Of a stretch of DNA of 64,000 bases, positions 24,761 to 33,146 are shown piece by piece. The notes under the pieces were generated by a model. That model was given only the letters and a program-made list of their open reading frames with translations, was not told where the DNA came from and ran no database searches. The stretch is from CAVSCR01 sp963726575 (lineage in GTDB: Bacteria > Actinomycetota > Actinomycetes > JAHEKZ01). Location: NCBI GenBank assembly GCA_963726575.1, contig CAVSCR010000003.1:310001-374000 (forward strand), in the 5' to 3' direction. Both the position numbers and the translations under genes were made by a program. Every line of letters starts with the position of its first letter. The stretch's first letter is position 1.

Positions 24761-25477
24761 CTACTGGATCTCCCAATTGAACGGCGCTGAGGCCGAGGTC
24801 CCTTGCAGGGCGTTGTCGCCGGCGTTCGAGCCGGTGGTCACGACCTGGTAGGTGAACTGGTAGACGACGAACTGGGTGCCGACCGGCACCACGACGCTGC
24901 CCAGCCCCGTGCCGTACGTGGTCGGCAGGGCATTGAGGTTCGTCGTGGCGATGGTCGCTGCCGAGACGAAGCCCGTGCAGTTCGCGGGAATCGCCGGGTC
25001 CACGGCTGCCACCGCACTGCGCTTGATCGTCAAGGAGACCTGCGTGGCCAGGCCGGCGCTGCCGGTCAGCGCGCCACGGTAGAAGTTCAGGGTGCCACCC
25101 AGCGTTCCGCCTGCCTTGACCGTCACGCACTTGGAGACGGTGGCCGAGGGGATGATCAGGTTGGTCTCGTTGAAGACCGGGGTGGTCGAGGCGGCATAGG
25201 TACCGGTGCCGGGAGTGTTGACGAGGGTCAGCGACCCCGTGCTCCAGGCCTCCGTGCCGTTGTCCGTGGTGGCGGAGAAGGCGGCGTAGCTGCCCTGCCA
25301 CACCAGAAGCGCGGCGGCCAGCAGGCCGGCCACCGGGGCGGCGGCGCGCAGCGCACGACGGCGGCGCTGTGGGGTTGCGAACATGTCAGGTCCAATCGCT
25401 TCAGCCGAGGGGAGCCGTCCCAGCGACGGTCCTTCCCCTGCCTCGGACGTGCGGCGATAGGTCTTGAGGCGGGCCAT
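24761..25477 (-). CDS. TasA-like secreted protein with SipW-dependent signal
   Basis: The 238-aa protein has an Arg-rich segment (TPQRRRRALRAA), a membrane helix (APVAGLLAAALLVWQGSYA) and, directly after it, AAFSATTDNGTEAWSTGSLTL, the pattern of SipW-dependent TasA/camelysin-type proteins whose mature domain starts near this point. The mature part (about 165 residues) is Thr/Ser/Gly-rich and beta-strand-like with two Cys (SKCVTV, PANCTGF) that could form a disulphide. It probably forms an extracellular fibre or surface layer component after cleavage by the peptidase encoded next (inference). ATG 25477 follows the inverted repeat GTGAGG-CA-CCTCAC; a later ATG at 25384 is an alternative with a shorter cytosolic leader. 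Confidence 0.75.
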   Translation of the reverse strand: MARLKTYRRTSEAGEGPSLGRLPSAEAIGPDMFATPQRRRRALRAAAPVAGLLAAALLVWQGSYAAFSATTDNGTEAWSTGSLTLVNTPGTGTYAASTTPVFNETNLIIPSATVSKCVTVKAGGTLGGTLNFYRGALTGSAGLATQVSLTIKRSAVAAVDPAIPANCTGFVSAATIATTNLNALPTTYGTGLGSVVVPVGTQFVVYQFTYQVVTTGSNAGDNALQGTSASAPFNWEIQ

Positions 25478-25564
25478 TCGTGAGGTGCCTCACGTACCGG
25501 ATAGATGGCCCGATGTCGCTAGGCCGATCGGGTGAACGTCGGCCGAAGCAGGACGATGACGCCA

Positions 25565-25595
25565 GCGGCCCGGCCCCGGATCGGGGTCGGGCCGC
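25565..25595 (-). terminator. Strong hairpin 3' of rho
   Basis: On the minus strand, GCGGCCCG-A-CCCCG pairs with CGGGG-C-CGGGCCGC around ATC, a 13-bp stem with a single A-C mismatch, starting 23 bp after the rho stop codon. It lacks a clear U tract, as is common in actinobacterial terminators. It separates rho from the TasA-like gene. Confidence 0.7.
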
Positions 25596-25617
25596 CGTCG
25601 TGCCGGGATCGGGTGGG

Positions 25618-27444
25618 TCAGTCCTCGTCGGCGCCGTTGACGCCGGGCGTGGTCTTCTGCACCTGCATGAGGAACTCCGCATTGCTCTTGGTCGACTTCA
25701 GCTTGTCCAGGAGCAGCTCGATGGACTGCTGCGACTCGAGTGCGTGGAGCACCCGGCGCAGCTTCCAGACGACCTTCAGCTCATCGGGAGAGAGCAGCAG
25801 CTCCTCCTTGCGCGTGCCCGACGCGTCGACGTCGACGGCCGGGAAGACCCGCTTGTCGGCGAGCTTGCGGTCCAGCTTCAGCTCCATGTTTCCGGTGCCC
25901 TTGAACTCCTCGAAGATGACCTCGTCCATCTTCGAGCCCGTCTCCACCAACGCAGTGGCCAGGATCGTCAGCGATCCTCCGTGCTCGATGTTGCGGGCCG
26001 CGCCGAAGAACCGCTTGGGCGGGTACAGCGCCGAGGAGTCGACGCCACCGGACAGGATGCGACCCGACGCCGGGGCGGACAGGTTGTACGCGCGGCCGAG
26101 CCGGGTCATCGAGTCCAGCAGGACCACGACGTCGTGGCCGAGCTCGACCAGGCGCTTGGCCCGCTCGATCGCGAGCTCGGCGACGGTCGTGTGGTCGTCG
26201 GCCGGACGGTCGAAGGTCGAGGCGATGACCTCACCCTTGACCGTTCGCTGCATGTCGGTGACCTCTTCTGGGCGCTCGTCGACGAGCACGACCATGAGGT
26301 GGACCTCAGGGTTGTTCGTGGTGATGGCGTTGGCGATCGACTGCAGCACCATGGTCTTGCCGGCCTTGGGCGGCGACACGATGAGGCCGCGCTGGCCCTT
26401 GCCGATCGGAGCCACCAGGTCGATGACGCGCGTCGTCAGCATGTTCGGGTCGGTCTCGAGCTGCAGCCGCTCCTGCGGGTACAGCGGGGTCAGCTTGTTG
26501 AAGTCGGGGCGTTCGCCGGCCTTCTCCGGCTCGGTGCCGTTCACGGTGTCGAGCCGTACGAGCGCGTTGAACTTCTCGCGCCGCTCCCCGTCCTTGGGTT
26601 GCTTGACCGCGCCCGTGACGGCGTCGCCGCGACGCAGGCCGTGCTTGCGCACCTGCGCCAGCGACACGTAGACGTCGTTGGAGCCGGGCAGGTAGCCCGA
26701 GGTGCGCACGAACGCGTAGTTGTCGAGTACGTCGAGGATGCCGGCAACCGGAACGAGAACGTCGTCCTCGCCGATGACGGGCTCGGCCTCGCCGTAGCGG
26801 TCCCGCCCGCGCGGCCGCTCGCGGTCGCGGTAGCGGTCACGGCCGCGCCGCCGACGCCGGCCGCGGCTGCTGTCGTAGTCGTCGTCGGACTGGCTGTCGC
26901 CGCCTTGGCCGCCATTGGGGTTCGAGCCCTGCGACTGGCCCTGGGACTGGCCCTGGGACTGGCCCTGGGACTGGCTGCGGGAGCCCCGCTCGCCGCGCGG
27001 CCCACGGTCGCCGCGGTCAGTGCGGTCGTTACGGTCCGGGCGCTCGTTGCGGTCGTTGCGGTCCGGGCGCTCGTTGCGCTCAGGACCGGTCCCGGTGGTC
27101 GCCTCCGTGCCGGCGTCAGAGGGGCTGTCGGTGCTGTCGTCGCTGGTCGTCGCCGGTCGGGCCTGCGACGAGGTGCGGCCGTTGGACCGGACGGGCGCGG
27201 TGCTGCTGGTGGTGGTGGCTGAGGCGGCGCCGTTGCCGGACTGCGCAGCCTGGATCGCTTCGATCAGCTGGCTCTTGCGCATCCGGGCGGTGCCGGAGAT
27301 GCCGAGGCCATTGGCCACGGCTTGGAGCTCGGGCAGCACCATGCCGCTCAGCCCGTTGCCGGAGCGCTTGCGCGCGGCAGCGGGGGCGTCGCCGGAACGG
27401 TCCGGCGTGGTGGTGGTTTCGAGCACTTCGGTGGTGTCGCTCAC
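25618..27444 (-). CDS. rho: Transcription termination factor Rho with low-complexity insertion
   Basis: The 608-aa hexameric RNA helicase ends transcription and limits antisense RNA. The N terminus holds a SAP-like Rho_N helix (LSGMVLPELQAVANGLGISG). Residues 70-225 are a low-complexity insertion: NERPDRND repeats, a QSQG-type Gln/Ser run (about 157-173), then RGRRRRRGRDRYRDRERPR. The cold-shock RNA-binding domain has GYLPGSNDVYVSLAQVR. The ATPase has SPPKAGKTMVLQSIA (Walker A, about 357-370), VVLLDSMTRLGRAYN and RKLADKRVFPAVDVDASGTR. Such inserts are known in actinobacterial Rho and strengthen RNA binding. The GTG start at 27444 has GGAAGGA upstream. Confidence 0.97.
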   Translation of the reverse strand: MSDTTEVLETTTTPDRSGDAPAAARKRSGNGLSGMVLPELQAVANGLGISGTARMRKSQLIEAIQAAQSGNGAASATTTSSTAPVRSNGRTSSQARPATTSDDSTDSPSDAGTEATTGTGPERNERPDRNDRNERPDRNDRTDRGDRGPRGERGSRSQSQGQSQGQSQGQSQGSNPNGGQGGDSQSDDDYDSSRGRRRRRGRDRYRDRERPRGRDRYGEAEPVIGEDDVLVPVAGILDVLDNYAFVRTSGYLPGSNDVYVSLAQVRKHGLRRGDAVTGAVKQPKDGERREKFNALVRLDTVNGTEPEKAGERPDFNKLTPLYPQERLQLETDPNMLTTRVIDLVAPIGKGQRGLIVSPPKAGKTMVLQSIANAITTNNPEVHLMVVLVDERPEEVTDMQRTVKGEVIASTFDRPADDHTTVAELAIERAKRLVELGHDVVVLLDSMTRLGRAYNLSAPASGRILSGGVDSSALYPPKRFFGAARNIEHGGSLTILATALVETGSKMDEVIFEEFKGTGNMELKLDRKLADKRVFPAVDVDASGTRKEELLLSPDELKVVWKLRRVLHALESQQSIELLLDKLKSTKSNAEFLMQVQKTTPGVNGADED

Positions 27445-27772
27445 GCGATGTAGTCCTTCCAGGGAGGACGGGCCTGCGGCTTGTGCGCCGGGACCCGGTG
27501 GAGAAACCCCCGGGACGGCTCCGGGCCTGGATCGGATCCAGGCCTCAGGCCGGTTCAGGGGTGGTGCCGCGCGCGGAGGGGGAACTCCGAGATGCGAGGC
27601 GGGCGTACCGCTGATTCGAGATGATCCGCCGCTTGCGGGTAATCCTCACACGAGATTCATCACACGGCGAAATCGATGGAGATCCTCGGAGGGCGATACG
27701 CGTACAGGCTAACACTCCGCATCCTTGGATCGTTCCCGGGGCGCCCCAACCTGAGGGCGCGTGTCGGGATCG
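27445..27772 (-). other. 328-bp leader/intergenic region upstream of rho
   Basis: No gene is visible. The region contains a 21-base palindrome and several GC-rich inverted segments between it and the rho start, so a long structured 5' leader is likely. Rho autoregulates in other bacteria through its leader; this could be such a site (inference). No clear -35/-10 pair was identified. Confidence 0.45.
27524..27544. promoter_or_regulatory. 21-bp near-perfect palindrome in the rho leader
   Basis: GGCCTGGATC and GATCCAGGCC are exact complements around a single central G. It can be a protein-binding operator as DNA, or a hairpin with a nine-bp stem in the rho mRNA, about 80 bases before the start codon. 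Confidence 0.6.
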
Positions 27773-28444
27773 TTACCTCGCCAACGCCTCCAGACCTCGG
27801 CTCACGACCACCGCGCCGAGCAGGAACAGCGAGGTCACCGCGATGGCGGTGTTGTGCCGGCCGAGCCAGTCGCGCCAACCGTCCAGTCGCGGCCCGAGCC
27901 CCCGTGGCGAGGGAAGGTCGACGACCACGACCAGCAGCAGAGCCGAGCAGGCGAGCAGCACGAAGGCCAGATAGGCCGCGCCGGCGCCTGTCGGCAGGGC
28001 AGCCACGGCGATCATGGCGACCACCGCGAGGACGACGTTCTTCGGGCTGGCCAGTGCCAGGGGAACCGCCACGCCCACCGCCCGCAGCGCGGTGAAGGAC
28101 TGGACGTCGCGCACCCAGGCGGGAGGCTCATCGGACTGGCCCGCCGCTGGTCGCTGCAGCCATCGATGCAACGCGAGCGACCACAACAAGACTCCCAGCA
28201 CGATCTGCAACCAACCGACTCGCTGGTAGGTGGAGCTACCCGCGGCGAAGTTTCCGACACCAGCCAACAGCAGCGCGACGTACCCGAGCAGTGCGATGCC
28301 GATGCCGAAACCGATCGTGAAGAGCAGGCCCAGCGAGCGCGGGCGTTCGGTGCGCAGCATGGCCAGTACCGCCTCGAGGGGTACCGGGCTCCAAGCGATG
28401 CCCAGCCCGGGCACGAGCACCGCCGCGAGCCCAGCCCAGGTCAC
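27773..28444 (-). CDS. GAP/Sap-family integral membrane protein
   Basis: The 223-aa protein has about six membrane helices, including WAGLAAVLVPGLGIAWSPVP, LLFTIGFGIGIALLGYVALL, VGVAVPLALASPKNVVLAVV and ALLLVVVVDLPSP. The LysE-like arrangement with A-S-P-K-N in the middle is that of the actinobacterial GAP (Sap, sulfolipid-1-addressing) proteins, which assist export of polar lipids in mycobacteria. The cargo here is unknown. The GTG start at 28444 overlaps the thrB stop (GTGA), so it is coupled to the threonine genes although no functional link is evident. Confidence 0.78.
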   Translation of the reverse strand: MTWAGLAAVLVPGLGIAWSPVPLEAVLAMLRTERPRSLGLLFTIGFGIGIALLGYVALLLAGVGNFAAGSSTYQRVGWLQIVLGVLLWSLALHRWLQRPAAGQSDEPPAWVRDVQSFTALRAVGVAVPLALASPKNVVLAVVAMIAVAALPTGAGAAYLAFVLLACSALLLVVVVDLPSPRGLGPRLDGWRDWLGRHNTAIAVTSLFLLGAVVVSRGLEALAR

Positions 28445-29367
28445 AGCGGCAGCACCTGTACCCCACGCTCGTCCGGCGCCAACCGCACCACTTGCCAGCC
28501 GCGAGGCGCCGACACCGCGAAGGCGCCGGACGTGAGGGCCGCAGCGGTGACGTCGTCGCACAGCGCGAGCACTGATGGACCGGCGCCGGACACGACCGCC
28601 GCCACGCCGGCGGCGCGCAGCCGATCGACAAGCGTCAAGGTGCGGGGCATGACCTCGCGCCGGTACTCCTGGTGCAAGAAGTCCTCGGTGGCCGGCAGCA
28701 GCAGCGACGGGCGACGGGTCAGCGCCTCGACGAGAGCAGCTGCCCTGGCCGTGTTGGCCGTGGCGTCGGCATGCGGGATCTGCTCGGGGAGGGCGCGCCT
28801 GGCCTTGCTGGTGCGCAGCTGCGTGGGCGGAATGAAAGCGACCGCCACCACTTCGGCGGAGATCGGTTGCGAGAACGCGTGCACGCCGTCGCCGTCGACC
28901 CAGGCGACGCTGAACCCGCCGAGCATCGCGGCGGCGACGTTGTCGGGGTGTCCCTCGAGCTCGGTGGCGAGTGCCAGCGTCCGCTCGTCGTCGAGCCGGT
29001 CGTCACCGCCCACGGTCACGGCCTTCGCGGCCGTGAGACCGGCGACGATCGCCGCCGCGGACGCCCCCAGCCCACGCCCCTGCGGGATCCGGTTGAGGCA
29101 CCTGACCGCGACTCCCCTGGGACGTCCGCCCAACGCGTCGAACGCGCGGTACATCGACTTCGCCACGAGGTGGCGCTCGTCGCGCCGCAGCTCCTCGGCG
29201 CCCTCGCCGGCGACGTCGAGGTCCAGGCCGTCCTCGCCGATGCGCACGACGACCTCGTCGAACAACGACAGCGCCAGGCCGAAGCTGTCGAACCCGGGAC
29301 CGAGGTTCGCCGACGTGGCCGGCACCCGGATCCGCATGGTCGCAGCGCGGAAGACCGGAGCGGCCAC
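28441..29367 (-). CDS. thrB: Homoserine kinase
   Basis: The 308-aa GHMP kinase has MRIRVPATSANLGPGFDSFG near the N terminus, the ATP-binding glycine loop IPQGRGLGASAAAIVAGL, and VVSGAGPSVLALCDD at the C terminus. It phosphorylates homoserine for threonine synthesis. The GTG start at 29367 overlaps the thrC stop and gives a leader V-A-A-P-V-F-R-A-A-T that matches Streptomyces ThrB proteins; ATG 29337 is a shorter alternative. It is part of the hom-thrC-thrB operon. Confidence 0.95.
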   Translation of the reverse strand: MAAPVFRAATMRIRVPATSANLGPGFDSFGLALSLFDEVVVRIGEDGLDLDVAGEGAEELRRDERHLVAKSMYRAFDALGGRPRGVAVRCLNRIPQGRGLGASAAAIVAGLTAAKAVTVGGDDRLDDERTLALATELEGHPDNVAAAMLGGFSVAWVDGDGVHAFSQPISAEVVAVAFIPPTQLRTSKARRALPEQIPHADATANTARAAALVEALTRRPSLLLPATEDFLHQEYRREVMPRTLTLVDRLRAAGVAAVVSGAGPSVLALCDDVTAAALTSGAFAVSAPRGWQVVRLAPDERGVQVLPL

Positions 29368-30455
29368 TACGCCTCCAGCCCGAGCAGCGAGGCGGCCGCA
29401 TGCGGGTCCGCCGCCACGGTGACCGGTGGCGGTGCGCCCGCGATCGCCCAGTCGGGGTCCTTCAGTCCGTTCCCGGTGACCGTGCAGACGATCCGCTGAC
29501 CCGGCTCGACCTCGCCGCGCTCGTGGCGCGCCAACAGCCCGGCGACGCCGGCTGCCGAGGCCGGCTCCACGAACACACCCTCCTGCGCGGCGAGCAGGCG
29601 GTACGACGCCAGGATCTCGCGGTCGGTCACCGCCTCGATCACACCGCAGCTCTCGTCGCGCGCCGCTACGGCCTGCTGCCACGACGCCGGATTGCCGATC
29701 CGGATCGCCGTGGCCACCGTCGACGGCGACGCCACCGGCGAGCCCGTGACGATGGGCGCCGCACCAGCGGCTTGGAAGCCCCACATCCGCGGCCGGTGCG
29801 TGGCCAAGCCGTCGCCTGCGTACTCGACGTAGCCCTTCCAGTAGGCCGTGATGTTGCCCGCATTCCCCACCGGCAGCACGTGAATGTCGGGTGCATCGCC
29901 CAGCGCGTCGACGATCTCGAACGCAGCAGTCTTCTGGCCCTCGATGCGCGCCGGGTTCACGCTGTTCACCAGTGCCACCGGGTACTGGTCAGAGAGCTCG
30001 CGCGCCACGCGCAGACAGTCGTCGAAGTTTCCCTGAACCTGCAGCAGGCGCGCTCCGTGGGCGAGCGCTTGCGACAACTTCCCCATCGCGATCTTGCCTT
30101 GCGGCACGAGCACCACACACACCATCCCGGCGCGCACGGCGTAGGCGGCCGCCGACGCAGAGGTGTTCCCGGTCGAGGCGCAGATCACAGCCTTGGCTCC
30201 GGTTTGCGCGGCGCACGAGATGGCGACGGTCATGCCACGGTCCTTGAACGAACCCGTCGGGTTGACCCCTTCGACCTTCAGCCAGACGTCGCATCCGGTG
30301 CGGTCACTGACCACCTCGGCCCGCACGAGTGGTGTCCCGCCCTCGCCGAGACTGATCACCGGCGTCGACTCCGAGACTGGGAGTCGATCCCGGTACTCCT
30401 CGATCACGCCACGCCACGGGTGCATGCGGGCAGTCGGGTCAGCCACGGTCGTCAC
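29367..30455 (-). CDS. thrC: Threonine synthase
   Basis: The 362-aa PLP enzyme has the lysine block VNPTGSFKDRGMTVAISCAA and the phosphate-binding LPVGNAGNITAYWKGYVEYA. It also has STGNTSASAAAYAVRAGM. It converts O-phosphohomoserine to threonine. The GTG start overlaps the hom stop by four bases, and the stop overlaps thrB. No leader peptide or riboswitch is seen for the operon. Confidence 0.96.
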   Translation of the reverse strand: MTTVADPTARMHPWRGVIEEYRDRLPVSESTPVISLGEGGTPLVRAEVVSDRTGCDVWLKVEGVNPTGSFKDRGMTVAISCAAQTGAKAVICASTGNTSASAAAYAVRAGMVCVVLVPQGKIAMGKLSQALAHGARLLQVQGNFDDCLRVARELSDQYPVALVNSVNPARIEGQKTAAFEIVDALGDAPDIHVLPVGNAGNITAYWKGYVEYAGDGLATHRPRMWGFQAAGAAPIVTGSPVASPSTVATAIRIGNPASWQQAVAARDESCGVIEAVTDREILASYRLLAAQEGVFVEPASAAGVAGLLARHERGEVEPGQRIVCTVTGNGLKDPDWAIAGAPPPVTVAADPHAAASLLGLEA

Positions 30456-31747
30456 GCTCCCACGACCCGCACCACGGCGGCGACGTCGCGCACCACGTCG
30501 AGCCCACGCAGGGTCTCGACCGTCGCGGCGAGATCCGCCTCGCGCGCTTCATGGGTCACCACCTGCAGCGTGGCGTCGTCGCCATGCCCGTCTTGGCGCA
30601 GCGTCTCGATGGACACGTCGTGGGTGGCGAACTCCAGGGCCACGCGCGCCAGCACACCAGCCTTGTCGGCGACGTCGAGCGCGATGTAGTACCGGGTGGA
30701 CGACTCCCCCATCGGCACCACCGGAAGGCCGGCGTACACCGACTCCCGCGGACCGTGACCGCCGCTGATGCGGTTCCGGGCCACCGCGACCACGTCGCCC
30801 ACCACTGCCGATGCGGTGGGCGCACCGCCGGCTCCGCGTCCGTAGAACATCAGCTGTCCCGCTGCGTCGGTCTCGACGAACACCGCGTTGTACGCGTCGC
30901 GCACGCTGGCCAGTGGATGGTTGCGCGGCACCATCGCCGGGTGGACGCGGACGCTGATCCCGCGACCGTCGAGAGTGCGTTCGGCGATCGCCAGGAGCTT
31001 GATGACATGGTCCGTCGAGCGCGCTGCGGCCACGTCATGGGCCGTGATGGCCGTGATGCCTTCTCGTGAGACGTCGTCCATGGTCACGCGGGAGTGGAAC
31101 GCGAGTCCGGCAATGATCGCCGCCTTCGCGGCCGCGTCGTAGCCCTCCACATCGGCCGCGGGGTCGGACTTCTCGGCGTAGCCCAGTGCCTGGGCTTCGG
31201 CCAGCGCCTCGGCGAAGTCGGCGCCCGTCTCGTCCATCTTGGTGAGGATGTAGTTCGTCGTGCCGTTGACGATCCCCAGCACCCGCTGAACCCGGTCGCC
31301 GACCAGCGACTCCCGCAGCGGACGCAGCAAGGGGATGGCCCCCGCGACGGCGGCCTCGTAGTAGAGGTCGACACCGGCCTCGGCAGCCGCCTCGTACAAG
31401 GTCGCGCCGTCCTCGGCCAGCAGCGCCTTGTTGCCCGTGACCACCCCTGCGCCGGCGGCGAACGCCTGCAGGATCAATGTCCGTGCCGGCTCGATGCCCC
31501 CCATCACCTCGATGACGATGTCCGGGGCCGTGGCCGCGATCAGGCCCGCGGCGTCGTCGGTGACCAGCGCGTCAGGAACCGGCAAGCCGCGGTCGACCCC
31601 TGGGCGGCGCACCGCGACGCCGACCAGCTCCAGCGGAGCGCCGATGCGAGCGGTCAGGTCCTCCGCCTGGTCGACGATCAGGCGGGCCACCTCACTGCCG
31701 ACGACCCCGGCTCCGAGCAGCACGACGCGCATCGGCTGGGCGGACAT
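30452..31747 (-). CDS. hom: Homoserine dehydrogenase
   Basis: The 431-aa protein has an NAD(P) Rossmann start (RVVLLGAGVVGSEVARLI), the catalytic domain with VNGTTNYILTKMDETGADFA and DVEGYDAAAKAAIIAGLAFH, and a C-terminal ACT domain (YYIALDVADKAGVLARVALE). The ACT domain suggests threonine feedback inhibition. It reduces aspartate semialdehyde to homoserine. ATG 31747 has AGGAGG five bases upstream. Confidence 0.97.
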   Translation of the reverse strand: MSAQPMRVVLLGAGVVGSEVARLIVDQAEDLTARIGAPLELVGVAVRRPGVDRGLPVPDALVTDDAAGLIAATAPDIVIEVMGGIEPARTLILQAFAAGAGVVTGNKALLAEDGATLYEAAAEAGVDLYYEAAVAGAIPLLRPLRESLVGDRVQRVLGIVNGTTNYILTKMDETGADFAEALAEAQALGYAEKSDPAADVEGYDAAAKAAIIAGLAFHSRVTMDDVSREGITAITAHDVAAARSTDHVIKLLAIAERTLDGRGISVRVHPAMVPRNHPLASVRDAYNAVFVETDAAGQLMFYGRGAGGAPTASAVVGDVVAVARNRISGGHGPRESVYAGLPVVPMGESSTRYYIALDVADKAGVLARVALEFATHDVSIETLRQDGHGDDATLQVVTHEAREADLAATVETLRGLDVVRDVAAVVRVVGA

Positions 31748-31797
31748 GTCCCTCCTCGACGCGTCGAACCTTCACTCCCCGGGCGTGACCCGCGCGC

Positions 31798-33144
31798 TTA
31801 GCGTCCCACGCCCGGGTCCAGACCCAGCAGATCGGCCTCGGTCTCGCGGCGCAGGATCACCGTCGGCGGCTGGGGTTGGGCCGGCGTGCCGGCCACGGCG
31901 ACGACCGGCGGCCGCCCCACGAAGTTGTAGGTGGAGGCCATGGATCGGCAGTAGGCACCGGTGGTGGCGACGGCCAGCAGGTCACCTGGGCGCAGGTCGT
32001 CGGGCAGGTCGGCGTCGCGCACGACGATGTCGCCGCTCTCGCAGTGCTTGCCGACGACGCGGGCGCGCATCGCCGGAGCCGACGAGGTGCGGTTGGCCAA
32101 GGTCACCGTGTAGTCAGCCCCGTACAACGCGGACCGGACGTTGTCGCTCATACCGCCGTCGACGGCCACGTAGTGCCGCACCGTCCCGCCGTCGAGCTCG
32201 ACCGGCTTCACGGTGCCGACCTCGTACAAGGTGAGGGTGCTCGGCCCGGCGATCGCGCGACCCGGCTCGACCGCAATTCTCGGCACGGGAAGAGCGTGCA
32301 TCGAGCAGGCCCGGGTCACGATGTCGCGCAGAGACGTCGCCACCTCAGTGGCGTCAGCCGGGTCGTCACCCTCCACGTAGGCGACGCCCAGACCGCCCCC
32401 GAGGTTCAGCTCGGGTAGCGTCACGCCGCGACGGTCGCGCACGTCGGCCACCAGTCCGACTGCTCTGGCGGCGGCGACCTCGAAACCCGAGGTGTCGAAG
32501 ATCTGCGACCCGATGTGGGAGTGCACCCCAACCAGGTCGAGTACCCCTGCGTCGAGCACAGCCTCCGCCGCTCGCAGGGCCGCCCCGGACGCCACCGAGA
32601 ACCCGAACTTCTGATCCTCGTGGGCAGTGGCGATGAACTCGTGGGTGTGGGCCTCCACCCCGACGGTGAGCCGGATGCACACGGCCGGACGCTGCCCCAG
32701 GGAACGCGCCAGCGCCGTCAACCGGTCGATCTCGTCGAAGGAGTCCACGACGATCCGCCCGACGCCCACCCGCAGGGCCCGCTCCAGCTCCGCATCGGAC
32801 TTGTTGTTGCCGTGCACAACGATCCGGTCGGGCGGGAAGTCGGCCGCCAGCGCGACGGCCAGCTCACCGCCCGAGGCAACGTCGAGTCCGAGGCCCTCCT
32901 CGGCCACCCATCTGGCCACCGCGATGCACAAGAAGGCCTTCGCCGCGTAGTGGACGTCACCGTCGGCAAAGGCACGACGGAACGCGCGCGCACGGTTGCG
33001 AAAGTCGGTCTCGTCCAGCACATACACCGGCGTCCCGAACTGCTCGGCGAGGTCGCGGACGTCGTGGCCGTTCACGCTGAGCGCGCCGGAGACCGCGCGC
33101 GCGACGCCGGCGGCCCAGATCGGCACCGCCTCGTGGGCCGTCAT
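31798..33144 (-). CDS. lysA: Diaminopimelate decarboxylase
   Basis: The 448-aa fold-type III PLP enzyme has DVHYAAKAFLCIAVARWVAE (PLP Lys), GGELAVALAADFPPDRIV, GVHSHIGSQIFDTSGFEVAA, LNLGGGLGVAYVEGDDPAD and the C-terminal KHCESGDIVVRDADLP (substrate Cys). It makes lysine from meso-DAP, the same DAP used in the cell wall. It starts 2 bp after the argS stop and is followed after 50 bp by hom, as in other Actinobacteria. Confidence 0.96.
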   Translation of the reverse strand: MTAHEAVPIWAAGVARAVSGALSVNGHDVRDLAEQFGTPVYVLDETDFRNRARAFRRAFADGDVHYAAKAFLCIAVARWVAEEGLGLDVASGGELAVALAADFPPDRIVVHGNNKSDAELERALRVGVGRIVVDSFDEIDRLTALARSLGQRPAVCIRLTVGVEAHTHEFIATAHEDQKFGFSVASGAALRAAEAVLDAGVLDLVGVHSHIGSQIFDTSGFEVAAARAVGLVADVRDRRGVTLPELNLGGGLGVAYVEGDDPADATEVATSLRDIVTRACSMHALPVPRIAVEPGRAIAGPSTLTLYEVGTVKPVELDGGTVRHYVAVDGGMSDNVRSALYGADYTVTLANRTSSAPAMRARVVGKHCESGDIVVRDADLPDDLRPGDLLAVATTGAYCRSMASTYNFVGRPPVVAVAGTPAQPQPPTVILRRETEADLLGLDPGVGR

Positions 33145-33146
33145 CG

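Noticed and set aside
25480..27222. 580-codon open frame opposite rho
   Set aside because: Antisense shadow of rho; the Val/Ala-rich region is only the complement of the Rho low-complexity insertion.
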